From Monarcha castaneiventris obscurior (Eukaryota; Chordata; Aves; Passeriformes; Monarchidae), in NCBI GenBank assembly GCA_026261815.1, contig JAMPIT010000059.1, forward strand, positions 17,222,001-17,286,000: a stretch of 64,000 bases of DNA, in the 5' to 3' direction. The notes beneath the pieces were generated by a model, which made no database searches, had not been told where the DNA came from, and saw nothing but the letters and a program-made list of their open reading frames with translations. A program made the position numbers and the translations under genes. This document shows, piece by piece, positions 23,105 to 33,625 of the stretch (the first letter of the stretch is position 1; every line of letters starts with the position of its first letter).

Positions 23105-23395
23105 GGATGAAAACAAGCTCTTCTAGGTGGTGCCAAGCAGTAGAACAAGAGGAGACAGGCAGGCAGAAACTGATGCACAGAAGTTCCACCTGAATATGAA
23201 GAACTTTCCTGTGTGTGTGACAGAGCACTGAAACAGATTGCCCAGAGAGATCATGGACTCTCTGTCATAAATGATCAGAATTGTAAAGTGGTGTTTTAAG
23301 ACAGTGAAGAATTGTTGAGGCAGGTTGAGAAAAACATGAACTGAGCCCTTGCTGATCTTGTACCTGCTCAAGCAAAGGCTGAAAAGTGAATGGTG
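23105..23395 (+). mobile_element. CR1 LINE 3' fragment
   Basis: Directly after the preceding CR1 tail, AAACAAGCTCTTCTAGGTGG, GAGGAGACAGGCAGGCAGAA, GAAGTTCCACCTGAATATGA and GATTGCCCAGAGAGATCATG repeat the sequence near the end of CR1 ORF2 and its 3' region in the same orientation. The last part to 23395 (TGCTCAAGCAAAGG) is more diverged. No microsatellite tail is seen. Confidence 0.75.
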
Positions 23396-23736
23396 TCTGG
23401 GGTGAAGCAGAGGCCTCAAAACCCAATGTTATTTCACTGAGGCCGAGAAGACCACCCACATACCTCTACCAGCCATTAGACTCACTCCCTTCACTGTGCA
23501 AAAAAAGCATTGCTAAAAATCTGATTCATTAAGGAAAAAATAAGCACACAAAGACTCTCTGATGAAGGTCAGACAGCCTTTACTGCTGCTTCGGTGCATG
23601 AGGAAAGACCAAAGTGTTTTTTGTATCTTTTTTGCCAAATTCTGACCTAAAGTAACGAAGACATTCATTAAGCCCCATTTACATATTAACTTGTTCACTC
23701 CTCAGGATGTGAATGAAGGAGAATGTGAGACATGTA
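23396..23736. other. Non-coding spacer
   Basis: This lies between CR1 fragments. No gene or recognisable element is seen. Confidence 0.5.
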
Positions 23737-23808
23737 ATACATTTATGACCGGAATCACCAAACCTCATCTAGAATATTCAGTTGTTGCATCCCACTGGGA
23801 CAGACCCA
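23737..23808 (+). mobile_element. Small CR1 ORF2 fragment
   Basis: A plus-strand frame reads GITKPHLEYSVVASHW, which corresponds to the LVRPHLEYCVQFWAP segment of CR1 ORF2. Only about 70 bases match by eye, and the flanks are not CR1-like. Its right side is close to the start of the LTR-like block at 23855. Confidence 0.55.
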
Positions 23809-23854
23809 AATTAATATATAAAAGTGGAACTTTGGGTCGGAAAGGGCTGGAGGG

Positions 23855-24335
23855 TGTGGTGGCTGGTGAACACATACTGCGTTGGGGTGACCGCAGCAGA
23901 TCCCGTCAGGGTGCATTGCTCTTTGGGACGACCTGTCCCAGTTTAGGTCACTCCCCCAGAGCTCTCCCATTGGTCCCCGCTCCCTGGTCCCGCCTTTCCC
24001 CCGGGCCCAGGAAAAACTTGAGTGTGGAATTGTTCTTGTAGTTGCCTCTGCACGCTTCTGCAGTGAACATGCATAAATCCTGCTGGAATGCAAGCAGATA
24101 CCCTTCCTGACTTTTTGTCACTGACTTAATACTGAACCTGCCCAGGCACCAGCCTCACAGGAGCTTCGAAATAAGCCCCAAGGACCTGCAGCCGCAGAAA
24201 AAAGCAGCATTCAGGGACTCCCTAAAAGGCTTGAGACAGCCTGCTGATACTAGAAACCGAGGGAATTTAGTGCCCTTCGAACACAGACTGAAGAAGAGGC
24301 AGCAGCTTTGGCAGGTGATAAAGAAGCCTGATCCT
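23855..24335 (+). mobile_element. LTR-like segment of an avian endogenous retrovirus
   Basis: The block begins TGTGGTGGCTGGTGAACACA after AGGG and contains inverted CCAAT (ATTGG near 23968), a GC-rich promoter-like stretch (GGTCCCGCCTTTCCCCCGGG near 23985), a weak polyadenylation-like word (GCATAAATCC near 24070) and a tail AAACTGAACCTGCCC-like region (TACTGAACCTGCCCAGGCAC near 24130). This resembles the U3-R-U5 order of an avian ERVK-type LTR as I remember it. The boundary with the CpG-rich part that follows is unclear, and no target-site duplication or internal viral gene is seen. Confidence 0.45.
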
Positions 24336-24509
24336 GCCACTCTCAGTCTCCCGAGCAGCACGCAGCGTGGCCAGCCCAGACAAAAGGCTGCCGGCCGAAC
24401 CCTTCGCTCTGCTGACCGGCTGCAGACCTCTCTTCCCCTGTGGCAGCTCCGACGGAGCGCCCGCCCCACCGCTCCTGAGAGCCCCGGCAAAGCCGCGTTT
24501 CTCCCCCAT
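24267..24509 (-). CDS. Hypothetical 80-codon frame in the CpG island
   Basis: The minus-strand frame starts MGEKRGFAGALRSGGAG and ends LLPLLQSVFEGH before a TAA. Its ATG sits in a favourable Kozak context (GCGATGG). The predicted product is basic, rich in G, A, S, R and L, with no domain, signal peptide or membrane segment I recognise. The longer open frame on the same strand extends upstream to 24626 without an in-frame stop, so a start further upstream is possible. Other frames are also open in this GC-rich block because stop codons are rare there, so coding is unproven and chance is the default explanation. Confidence 0.15.
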   Translation of the reverse strand: MGEKRGFAGALRSGGAGAPSELPQGKRGLQPVSRAKGSAGSLLSGLATLRAARETESGRIRLLYHLPKLLPLLQSVFEGH

Positions 24510-24635
24510 CGCTGCTGCGGCTGTGCCCGCCCGCGACCCCCGCCTGCTCCTGCCTGGCTGCCGCTCTCCGCCAAAACGAGAGCACACCCAAGCCAGCCAC
24601 ACGGCCAGCCCGAGACCAGACCCCACGGAGCCAGG
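24340..24635. promoter_or_regulatory. CpG island-like block, candidate promoter or GC-rich insert
   Basis: This short block is strikingly GC-rich compared with the AT-rich surroundings and has by my count about 27 CpG dinucleotides in roughly 280 bases. It contains CCCGCCCGCGACCCCCGCC and several GCCGC/CCGCC words. On the minus strand an ATG with G at -3 and G at +4 (24509) opens an 80-codon frame to 24267. Bird promoters commonly look like this, but the block follows an LTR-like segment and could equally be part of it. No splice sites or downstream gene are recognised. Confidence 0.5.
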
Positions 24636-25164
24636 AAAATACAGTATTAGGAGGGGAAATCCACTTGTGTCTGCTTGGAATCGGTTGATGGGCTGTGTCT
24701 CTGCTTCTCTCCCAGTGACTTCGCCTGAAGTCTTTAGATGAGCTTCACGCCTCCAACTGTGTTGGAGAACACCTGGGAATATTTATTTATATATATATGT
24801 AGAAATATCTTGCTATTAGATATGTCTTACTGTACTTTCTGTCATGATAGATGTAGCACTGTAGTTAGTGCATTTATCAAGGGCAATCCTGAACCTGATT
24901 TTCTATTTTTTTCAAAAAGCCATATTAATCATGAACCTGGACCATGCAAGTCCTTACTGAATGTGATCAGACCTGATCGATAAATTTCATTATTTGTGTA
25001 TCTGTGCTCATGCAAGGTCCTTTGAACACGACCAGGCTTAGAGTGCTGAATTGGCTATAATCAGATTTTAAACCAGGCCACACTCAGCCCTTCTGGTCTC
25101 TGAGGACCAGCTGGAATACATGGAGCAGAAGTTATTTTCTGCTAAATTCGTGTAAACTTAATGC
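24636..25164. other. Non-coding spacer
   Basis: Sequence returns to AT-rich composition. No gene or mobile element is recognised. Repeated ATATAT around 24785-24800 is low complexity. Confidence 0.5.
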
Positions 25165-25282
25165 AACAATCTCTCTCGGTGGAGATATTCAAAAGCCATC
25201 TGGACACAACCAAAGAGGTTGGGCTAGAAGACTTCCAGTGTCATTTTCCAACCTCAACCATCATGGGATTCTGTGAATTATA
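25165..25282 (+). mobile_element. CR1 LINE 3' end fragment
   Basis: GGAGATATTCAAAAGCCATC (25181), GGTTGGGCTAGAAGACTTCC (25218) and TTCCAACCTCAACCATCATG with GGGATTCTGTGAATTA form the CR1 3' terminus in the plus orientation. Only about 120 bases remain. Confidence 0.85.
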
Positions 25283-28140
25283 CCCGAAGGAAGCAACAAG
25301 ATTATAATGAACAACAAAAAAGACCTCATCCCATACATTTAAAAAAAAAAAATCCTTAGTTACAATTGATAAATCATTACCATTATTTGTTACAAGGAAA
25401 TAAAAATAAAAAAGCTGACTTACCAAATAGTCGCAGTTAAAGAAAGGTACTTCTCTGGAAACACAGTGCGAAAGTAAAATCTGTTTATGACAGGATAGGT
25501 GGGCATGCTGTGAAGAACCCAGCTACAGATGAATGTGAAGAGGTTTTAGTTCAGGTAGCCCACAGAAAGCAATAATGTTCTTTCTAGGGAAAAGTGGGAA
25601 GACTGTGACAGAAAGAGAAACAGAGAAAATGTGAGCTTTTATTGCTGAGGATATGACTTAAGCGTGTTGTGCTCTTAAGGCTACAAGGCCTTAGAAGGAA
25701 CAATAGAAAGAAACTGAACAAAAAAATAGAGCCGAAAACCTTTTATTGTAGTACAAAGGTACGGACTGGTTACATCTCAGCAAATACAAATATTCTCCAG
25801 GAATATTTTATTTTTCTAAAAAAAAAAAAAAAAAAAAAAAGCAGATTAAAGTCAAATAAAAAAAATGGCAAAATTATTTTCATAGACTAAAATTGTCTCA
25901 GTTAAAAAACAAGGGTTTTATGGTCATGCTCACAGATCTAAATGAGCTACACAAAGTACATAGGCAAGTCATTTTTTCTGTTAGATATAGGGGAAGGCAA
26001 TATCAGATGAAAGTGTATCAGTCTGGAAGTGCTGCTATTAACCATTAAGGGCAAACACAAGCGCATGAAAAATATCAGACAGCTACTCTGTGTAAACTCT
26101 CTGAGTCACTGGTACATCACTGAAATAATGAAAACAATTGCTTGAGATATTACAACAGCATCTCTAGAGTATCTCAATGCCATTTCTCCATTACAGTCCA
26201 GGCACAAAACCCCATGACATCCTGGAACATGAATAATTCCCATTCTGGGTAGTTGAGCTCAGGTGAGTTACAGCAGTTCAGACAGGCTGAACTAGTGAGA
26301 AAAGCAATTACACTGCAAGCCCAAAGTAGTCTGTACATGATACAATGAACATTTTATAGCCCCGTATGTTGTCTTTTGGTCTTCATAAAGAGTCCCCACT
26401 GATTTCAAGTAATAATACTGTTCTTATGCCATGATTGCTATTAATACTTTATTTTTAAAGCATTTTCCTTAAATTCAGTTTCTGCGTTGTGAATTTAAAA
26501 TCCTTTAAAGAGCACTTTGGTGCCACAATGTTTTGGGGTTTTTTAAAGCTATAAGAGTAAGCAATCTAGTTGTTCACCTATAAATTTTTGCTTGTGAAAC
26601 AGCCAGGTCACTTCCAATCTCTCCTACGTTTTCTAAGCCTTTGATAAGATAGCAATGACTAATTTTATCAGTATTTATTCAGTCTATTTTCGGTCTAAAT
26701 TGGAAACTCTTTGTTGGTGTTAATGACCACTTATAGGGTGGGAGTGTTTTTCACTACTTTTACAAAGAAAAACCTCACGCTTTGAGATCAATGGTATTAC
26801 CCATGTGAGCAATTGCATCCCAGTTGGGAATAAAGCTGCACCATTTATTTCTTACAGTGTAATAGAAGTCATAAACAGTGTTTTTGCTCTCCAGAAAATT
26901 TGTTTCATTGGAGAAGTTGAAGCCTACAGTGTAAACAGGAATGAGCCATTTCATTGCTCTGAAATCCAAATTATTCTCAGAGCAGAGACAGGCCATGTAA
27001 TGAATTATGAGAACATGCTTCCTTTATGCGTTGTGTCTTCTACTGGCAATCTCTAAAACAAAATTGGGGGTACACTTTTTGGTCTTGTACTATTTCATTA
27101 AATTTAATGGAGTGTTAAAATTTATTCTGTGCATCAGAATCAGTAGAGAGCTTTCTTCCTGTATAACTTGCAAAATTTCACAATGTGAATTTGATGAATA
27201 GCAGGCTAATATTAGTAAAGTGATGAATGGAAAATTTACATGAAAAAATACAGAACTACAGACAGACAGAATTAAAGGAATACTTTTCCTCAATTTTCCT
27301 GTAAGAATTAAAATGTTGCACAAGACAACTATCATTAAAAATGGAAGATGCTTTCTGACAGTGTAACAAAATAACCATTTACCACTGCAACAAGGACACA
27401 TCAATGCTTTCTTGGGCAGTTTTATAATTTAATCACAATTGTATGATTAAAATGTTATGTGCAACTGTAGTTATTCAGGTTGACGAGAAATAATTTCCAA
27501 TGGGAGCCACCTGTATCAAAAGACAAGTGGATGTTAAGAAGCAAAATGAGCCTTAATGATGGTGAGTGTGTGTGTGTGATAATTCTTCATATCTATACTC
27601 CAACAGACTGGGGGTTGAGAGAGGATAAAGTAATTTTTATAAGTACACAAGGGAATAACAATCAAGAGGTTACAGGAAAGGAAGAATTTGAGTAAATTGG
27701 GCAGTGGATTAAGGAGGAAATTGAATAATCTGCATCTAGGAAAGTGAGTATACACTCTGGGAGAAGAGCAGTACTTGGTGTCTGCATAGACATTCAGAAT
27801 CTGGCAGACAAATGCTGTAATGAGATCGGTACTGTTAAGACATACAAGGCTGGAAAGTAGGCTGGAAATCAGAAGAGAAGTTTCAGAACAACCACTGTAA
27901 GTGCAATAGGGTAAGGAAATCTAACCAGTTTTAAGATAACACTGTGAAAAAGGGTTACATTAGGGAGTTGTATTACACTCAAAACTGTCGTTATGGTCTA
28001 AAGCAGATGCGCAATGTATACAGACGTAAAACTTTGTCCAGATAAAGTCTTTACAGACAAAATACAATCAAAAGGTATTATTAATCCAGCTACAACACTA
28101 CTATCACAGTCTAAAATAATGAGGAAATATATAATTAATA
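25283..28140. other. Non-coding DNA, repeat-poor, with A23 tract
   Basis: No gene is established. A run of about 23 A residues occurs at 25818-25840. A short region at 26775-27000 on the minus strand looks exon-like (acceptor-like TTTGGATTTCAG followed by an open frame) and is treated as a finding only. GT-rich words (GTGAGTGTGTGTGTGTG near 27562) are low complexity. Confidence 0.5.
25818..25840. repeat. A23 homopolymer tract
   Basis: A run of about 23 A residues lies in AT-rich DNA. It could be the tail of a plus-strand retrocopy, but the sequence before it (TATTTTTCT) is not recognisable. Confidence 0.9.
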
Positions 28141-28500
28141 ATACTCTTTAAACCGTGGTACACAAACCCACTTTCTAGTTTCTGCCCATTTTCCTTGGAG
28201 ATGTGCTCATTCTTTCAGGGATCTGTGTGGGTTGCCCAAGTCCTGAAATCTTCTTGAACAACTCCATGCTGGTGCTGGCGGTCCCTTCCTTCTTTGTACC
28301 AGGGTCTGCTTCTTCTTTTATTTACACATTTTCTTAATACTTTTTTCTTCCCTGGTTGCTATCTTACAGTTTGAAGGTAGGACACTAACTTTCTCCGACT
28401 CAACATAAAGGGGTAGTACTTGTTCTACAATAACTGCTGAGGTTGGCCAGACCTTTGAGGTATGTATGGTGGTCACGGATTTACATAAAAAATAGTTAAA
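28141..28500 (-). other. Possible decayed coding remnant, unclassified
   Basis: On the minus strand about 60 codons are open from near 28490 to a TAA near 28320 (includes VIVEQVLPLYVESEKVSVL), and a shifted frame continues with EGTASTSMELFKKISGLGQP and ends at a TAG near 28160. The change of frame with plausible-looking protein on both sides suggests an old coding remnant such as a retroelement or retrocopy. I recognise no domain. It could be chance. Confidence 0.25.
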
Positions 28501-31500
28501 CGATAAAAAAATTGGTCATTAGACAGTTGTTATCACAGCCAAAACAAGGGGAAACCTCTGCAGTGCCAGACAGGACAAGATACATCCAGAAACTCTGTGG
28601 TACAGCTTTAGTACAACTACTGTGCTCTAACGGCAAAACCATATTCCTTGCAATGATAGGGGACTGAATTCCCCGCATGAAACAGATGGGTGTAGCTTTG
28701 GCATGGAGACACATCCAGTTTACTAGCATAAATGAAATAATTTTTAGCCCTGCTTTGTCCCATCACCATAATAAAAATAAATTTAGTTTACTGGTTACAG
28801 CAGGTATGATTGTCCACTGTCATAAATAATATCAAGACACACACTAAGCAGGCTAATACACAAGGCTTTAATCTCTTTGAAGGGATATGCTTCTGTTTGC
28901 ATCACAAGAATTTCTACGCTGGCATCAAAAGTCCCTCTAATGACATCCCCTCTTCAACAGTAGGCAACACTTTCATGTTTTCAATAAACACCACACTGTT
29001 TCTTTCTCTGTCTGTGTAGATTCAGTCTTTATTTTACAAATACCACAGCCTTTCCCAACAGAAGGATGCAGAGGAGAATTCTGCACATTTTCTCTAACAA
29101 AAGAGCTGAAGAATTAGAAAATATAATGTCTGATAGGCATTGGTTTTGATTCTCCCCCTAGCAAAGAGTGGTCATATGTGGTGTCTAAAAGCTAAAGACA
29201 TACAGAAATCTCATTGTATTCCATTTTCAGATAAAGCCTCCTCTCAGAATAACATGTGGCATGGCCAGTATCTGAGAAGCATTTCAAAGCACACTTCTAA
29301 ACCTGATCGCTTTAAAATTGGATGGCCAGTTTTAGTTGATTCTGCAACGTTTGTTGCAATTTGGGTAAGAAAATTTTCTTTTTCATATTTTGGAAGGGAT
29401 TAAAATAAATAGTATGAATTAAAAATAGAAATACTGAATGAACAAATGATCATTTACAAATTAGGGATTTTTGCCATTCTCTTACCCATTTCTGAGGCAT
29501 TCTGTGCCAACAGAATAAAAAGGAAACAGCATAGGATAAAAAGGAAATAACATAGAATAAAAATGAAACAGTTTTTTAGATTCAGATAGTTCAAAATACT
29601 TGCAGTAAGAAATAGTTAATAGTGCAAATATTTCTCCTAATATGTGTAGGAGTTTTATTATTATTTTTGAATTCAAAAAGGTTATAATCAACAAATGTAG
29701 AATTTTTAAACTAAGGAATCATCCCCAGAATGAATAGTTCCAAGTGAGTCAGTCCCTGGAAACGTCATACTGTAGTGCTAGGTACATTGTCACCAGTGAA
29801 TACGAGAGATTGAATCAATGTGGCAAATATGTTAAGTTTTTCAAATACTGAAACGTGTATTGATGAAGGGTAATAAAAGCATTCTTATTTTCTGAAGAGA
29901 AAATAATACAAACCCTAGAAAGTTTTCATCCTCAACAAAATATCAAAATACGATGAAGAATAAATGTGAACTGTTGAAAGACTTAAATAAGGAAAACTGC
30001 CTGTCAATCTTATTTGAGAAAAATGTACTGGGAAAGGGGAGGAATTGAGGAATTTTTATAATACAGGCTTTTCTAAAGTCACTGTGTACGAACCTAGTAA
30101 TGACTAAGATTAAATGAAAAGAAAGATCTAAAGTTTTTGAGAGGGAATCTTCTGAAAATATACATGAAAAATGTCAAACCTGAGGAAAAAGAGGGAAAGA
30201 GAAAAAGGGAAAAGAAGAATTTATTGGACATAAATTAGGGGTGTAATTTGAACAAATATTCAGAAATTTTGAGGTTATCTAAGTTTTGGAAACTAGTAAT
30301 TTATTAAGCATTTCTTCTTTCTGCATTTCTGTTTTTTCTCACTTTTTTTCTGCTCTGCGGAATGCCTCGGATATGATGAGAAGTCTGGCAGCACCAAAGC
30401 TTTTATTCTGTTGTAAAATAACATGGGCAGCACAAAGACAGAGAACAATAAACCAGAATTAAGGATTGATTACAAAATGCTTCTAAAAGCATTACTCAAA
30501 GGAAAACATTTTGGTGCTTCTCCAGCTCTGGTAAATGTCTGTGAGAGAGAAAAAAGCAGAATGGATGGCAACACTATGGGAGCACAATGGATCATCCAGG
30601 TCAGCATGAATACAAGCACAGGAATGCCACAGAGATATCAGTGTCCATTGTTTGGCATGATTTACATCCCCACACTGCCATGGTATCTCTGTGACACCCA
30701 TCAGTAATGCTGGAATGCTGAAAAGTTCTCCCCAACTGCAGTGAGGAATTTGTTTCTTTTCTTGGAATACATTCTCTGTGGGCAACCTTATTGTTATGAT
30801 TTCATTTAGTTTCCAGAGATTTATGCTGACTATAAAATGAACCAAATGCCTCTAAGGCTTTGTGTGTCAGTGTCTGTTACATACTTTATGAGTCTTTATA
30901 GAGTGATAGGTATTGCATACTTCAACCAGAGGAAACAAATTAAAATAATCATTAGAATTTGAGACACAAAGATGTAACATGTGAACAACTAATTAGCAAT
31001 TAATTTTTAATGGATTTTTTCTAAGTTCTTTTTTTTTGTACAAAAGAAGTTACTTTCAGCCATTAAAAGTTAAAGATGAAATTTTAATTTAAAAGGAAAT
31101 TCATTTAGCTAAGGTTTTGAGTTTATTATCTGTTTAAATAAAATCTTATGGTATTTATTAGAGCCAGTCTTTGTGGCGAAGTGACTTAACAGCCAGAAAT
31201 TTGCTTACTTGCTATGGATAACTGCTAAGAAAACCCTTTTATTTTCTTGCAAGATAGGATTGACCTAAGACAAGGAATAATAAAAATGAGTTAATATAAT
31301 TGGAAACAGAAAATGCATTCATTTTGATAACTGAAAATCATTTTGAAAGTGTGAAAAATTGTTTAAAAACACTCTGAAATTCCAGTGAGGTAAATGGTTC
31401 AGATTTCACTTTTCACCCCATTGTATACATTTAGTTTGTAGCTCAAAATTTGACTCTGGTCAATGATAGACATAATACTATCTCTGAGAGTCGGATAGGT

Positions 31501-33209
31501 CTCTGTACATTTGCAACATTCTTTACATACTTTAAATAGTATCAGCTATTTTAAAATGTATCCAGTGAAATATCTATGATTTTTTATAGAAGAAATGTGA
31601 GGATGGGGCTGGTAAAAGAGGCAAAGAAGTCAGCTTGCTGAATCTCTGTGATGCTAAAGCTCTTCAAGGTAAGAACAAAAATATGTAGATTAAAGTGCAA
31701 CAATCTGATGGTGAGATTTATATGTAACAAGGGGATGCAAACTAGAAGGAGCAAAGGAACCACAGAGTGGTCCTTACATCCCATAGGGACAAAGCCCATA
31801 TTTAATTTGCAGAGACTGGCCAGAGAATGGGAAACTCAGAGAACTTTGAAGTTTCACACTTGCTGGATGCTTTAAAAAGCATAAAACTTAGTAGACAGCA
31901 GATTATGCAGATACTAAGGGTATTAATATGCATCTGTATATACACATGATTTCTTTGGTTCTAGTTTGCATGTTTATTACCACATTATATACATAAATGT
32001 TATATTTATAATATAATTTGTTTATGAAAGCTCCATGTATATAATATATATAAATTGATAAATAGATTAAAGGTTTGTGCACTTTACTTCAATAACTTCT
32101 TTTTTTGTTATATCTGTGTTAGCTTGAAAAAGACCACGTATTTGGCTCATCTGATTGCTCATCCTGAATATAGATAATGTTGCAAAGGATCTTCTGTTCT
32201 AATGTACTATATAAATAAGAGCTTTTTCTATGCTGGGATGGCAGCAGCAGTGCAAGCTCTCTAGGGAAGAACTCCAAATATTTTTTCCTCTGGTGTCAGC
32301 TCCTTTAAAACCTATAGAAAAAAAAAAAGTAACCATTTTCTCAGAGTATCACACCATTCTCAAACTACTGTTTTGTAAACTAATGTGCTTCTTATTTTCC
32401 AAAATAGAACTGACATAGTTGTTACTGAGGAAAAAAAGAATGTCAATAGAGGCAGATATTAAATAGCTATTGTTGCATCAAAAGATTATAATATCTTTCA
32501 CTGTTCAGTGACAGAAGGATATTAAAAATGGAAATTTCAGGAAGGATGGGCCTTTAGGTGGAGCAGTGCTTCAAACATTCAGATGAAAACGCATTTTGAG
32601 TAGGCTAAATTCTGCTCGTTTAAGTATTGGTTTGTGAATGCAAACTCAGTAGTATTTGCAATTGTTGCCAAATTAACTGTGTGCTTAAAACACAAGAAAA
32701 TTCTGTCTTTGCAGGAGTCTGTACGCAACTGCTGTAAAGTGTAGTAAGTAATAAGAGTTACATTTCATTCCCAGAGATGTAAATACAAGTTTAATAAAGT
32801 GCTATTAGCAGCAAACAGCCACCCCGGTAGAAATCCTTCTGCTATCCCTGAGAGTTCAAGCAGAACTCTCTCAATTAGAGTTGTCATGTTACCACAAAAT
32901 TTTGCTAGTCATACATGAGAGATTTCTAGGAAGACTATCGAGTCTTCTGGGATTTGCTTTTAATTTTTAAGGGGGAAAAGTCAGGATTCATTCCACAGAT
33001 TTGCACATGTGCAGCAATTAAAGGTTAAGATGATTAGTGTCATTGACACAATGTGGAAGCTGGAGTTAAGGATATTAACACTGAGGAAGAAGATTAACTT
33101 GCTGCTCCTCAATGCTATTTATTTCTGATCTCTTGTTCTTGCTTTACACACTTTGCTTTTTGTTTGAGATGGTGAACTTTACAATCATGATGCATTAAAT
33201 CATTATCAG
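28501..33209. other. AT-rich non-coding DNA
   Basis: No gene or mobile element is recognised. Low-complexity AT sequence is prominent around 31975-32065 (TATATTTATAATATAATTTG and similar). Open frames at 30423-30707 (plus) and 30492-30845 (minus) overlap and show no domain. Confidence 0.5.
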
Positions 33210-33625
33210 GACACATTAAGAGCTGGCTGCCCCTAGAAGAGAGGGAGTCAGGAATCCAGAGTGATCCCAGGGAATCCAGTGCCCTCACTGGCAGGCACTG
33301 ACTGTCCCTCAGGTCTGACCACAGTGGATTGAGCTGTGGCTGTGATAGGGTCTTATCAAAGCTCCAGGCATGGCAAGTGATGTACCAGGTCCCATCAAGC
33401 AGCAGGAGACCAGGACAGGGCTGGAGACTTGGCTGCAGCCAGGTCCTATGCAGGGTAAAGGGACATAGATGGCACTTAGCCCAGGCACTCCTACTCCTAC
33501 TGGGACAGGGCACCAGCCTGAGCTGAAATGAGGCTCCTTGTGGAGGGGTGGAGGAGGTCTAGGATGTTGCTGGGCAGGGACAGTAAGGGCGAGTATCTCT
33601 CCCAGGGCCCTGACAATACTTCTCA
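33210..33625. repeat. Unclassified GC-richer block
   Basis: This block is clearly richer in G and C than the flanks, with phrases such as GGACAGGGCTGGAGACTTGG and GGCACCAGCCTGAGCTG. A 132-codon frame is open on the minus strand at 33115-33513, and another overlapping frame at 33309-33671. On the minus strand AATAAA occurs at about 33123-33118 beyond its end. It could be an unfamiliar retroelement, an LTR or unique sequence; I cannot tell. Confidence 0.3.

Noticed and set aside
23812..23821. ATATATAAAAGTG as a TATA box for the block that follows
   Set aside because: It lies before the start of the LTR-like block at 23855 and next to a CR1 scrap, so it is more likely AT-rich chance sequence.
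23691..24093. Overlapping frames of 116 (plus) and 112 (minus) codons
   Set aside because: They span a CR1 fragment and an LTR-like block; no protein similarity beyond the short CR1 match.
24155..24741. Four further long frames in the GC-rich block
   Set aside because: Stop codons are rare in GC-rich DNA, so openness in several frames at once argues against any one being coding.
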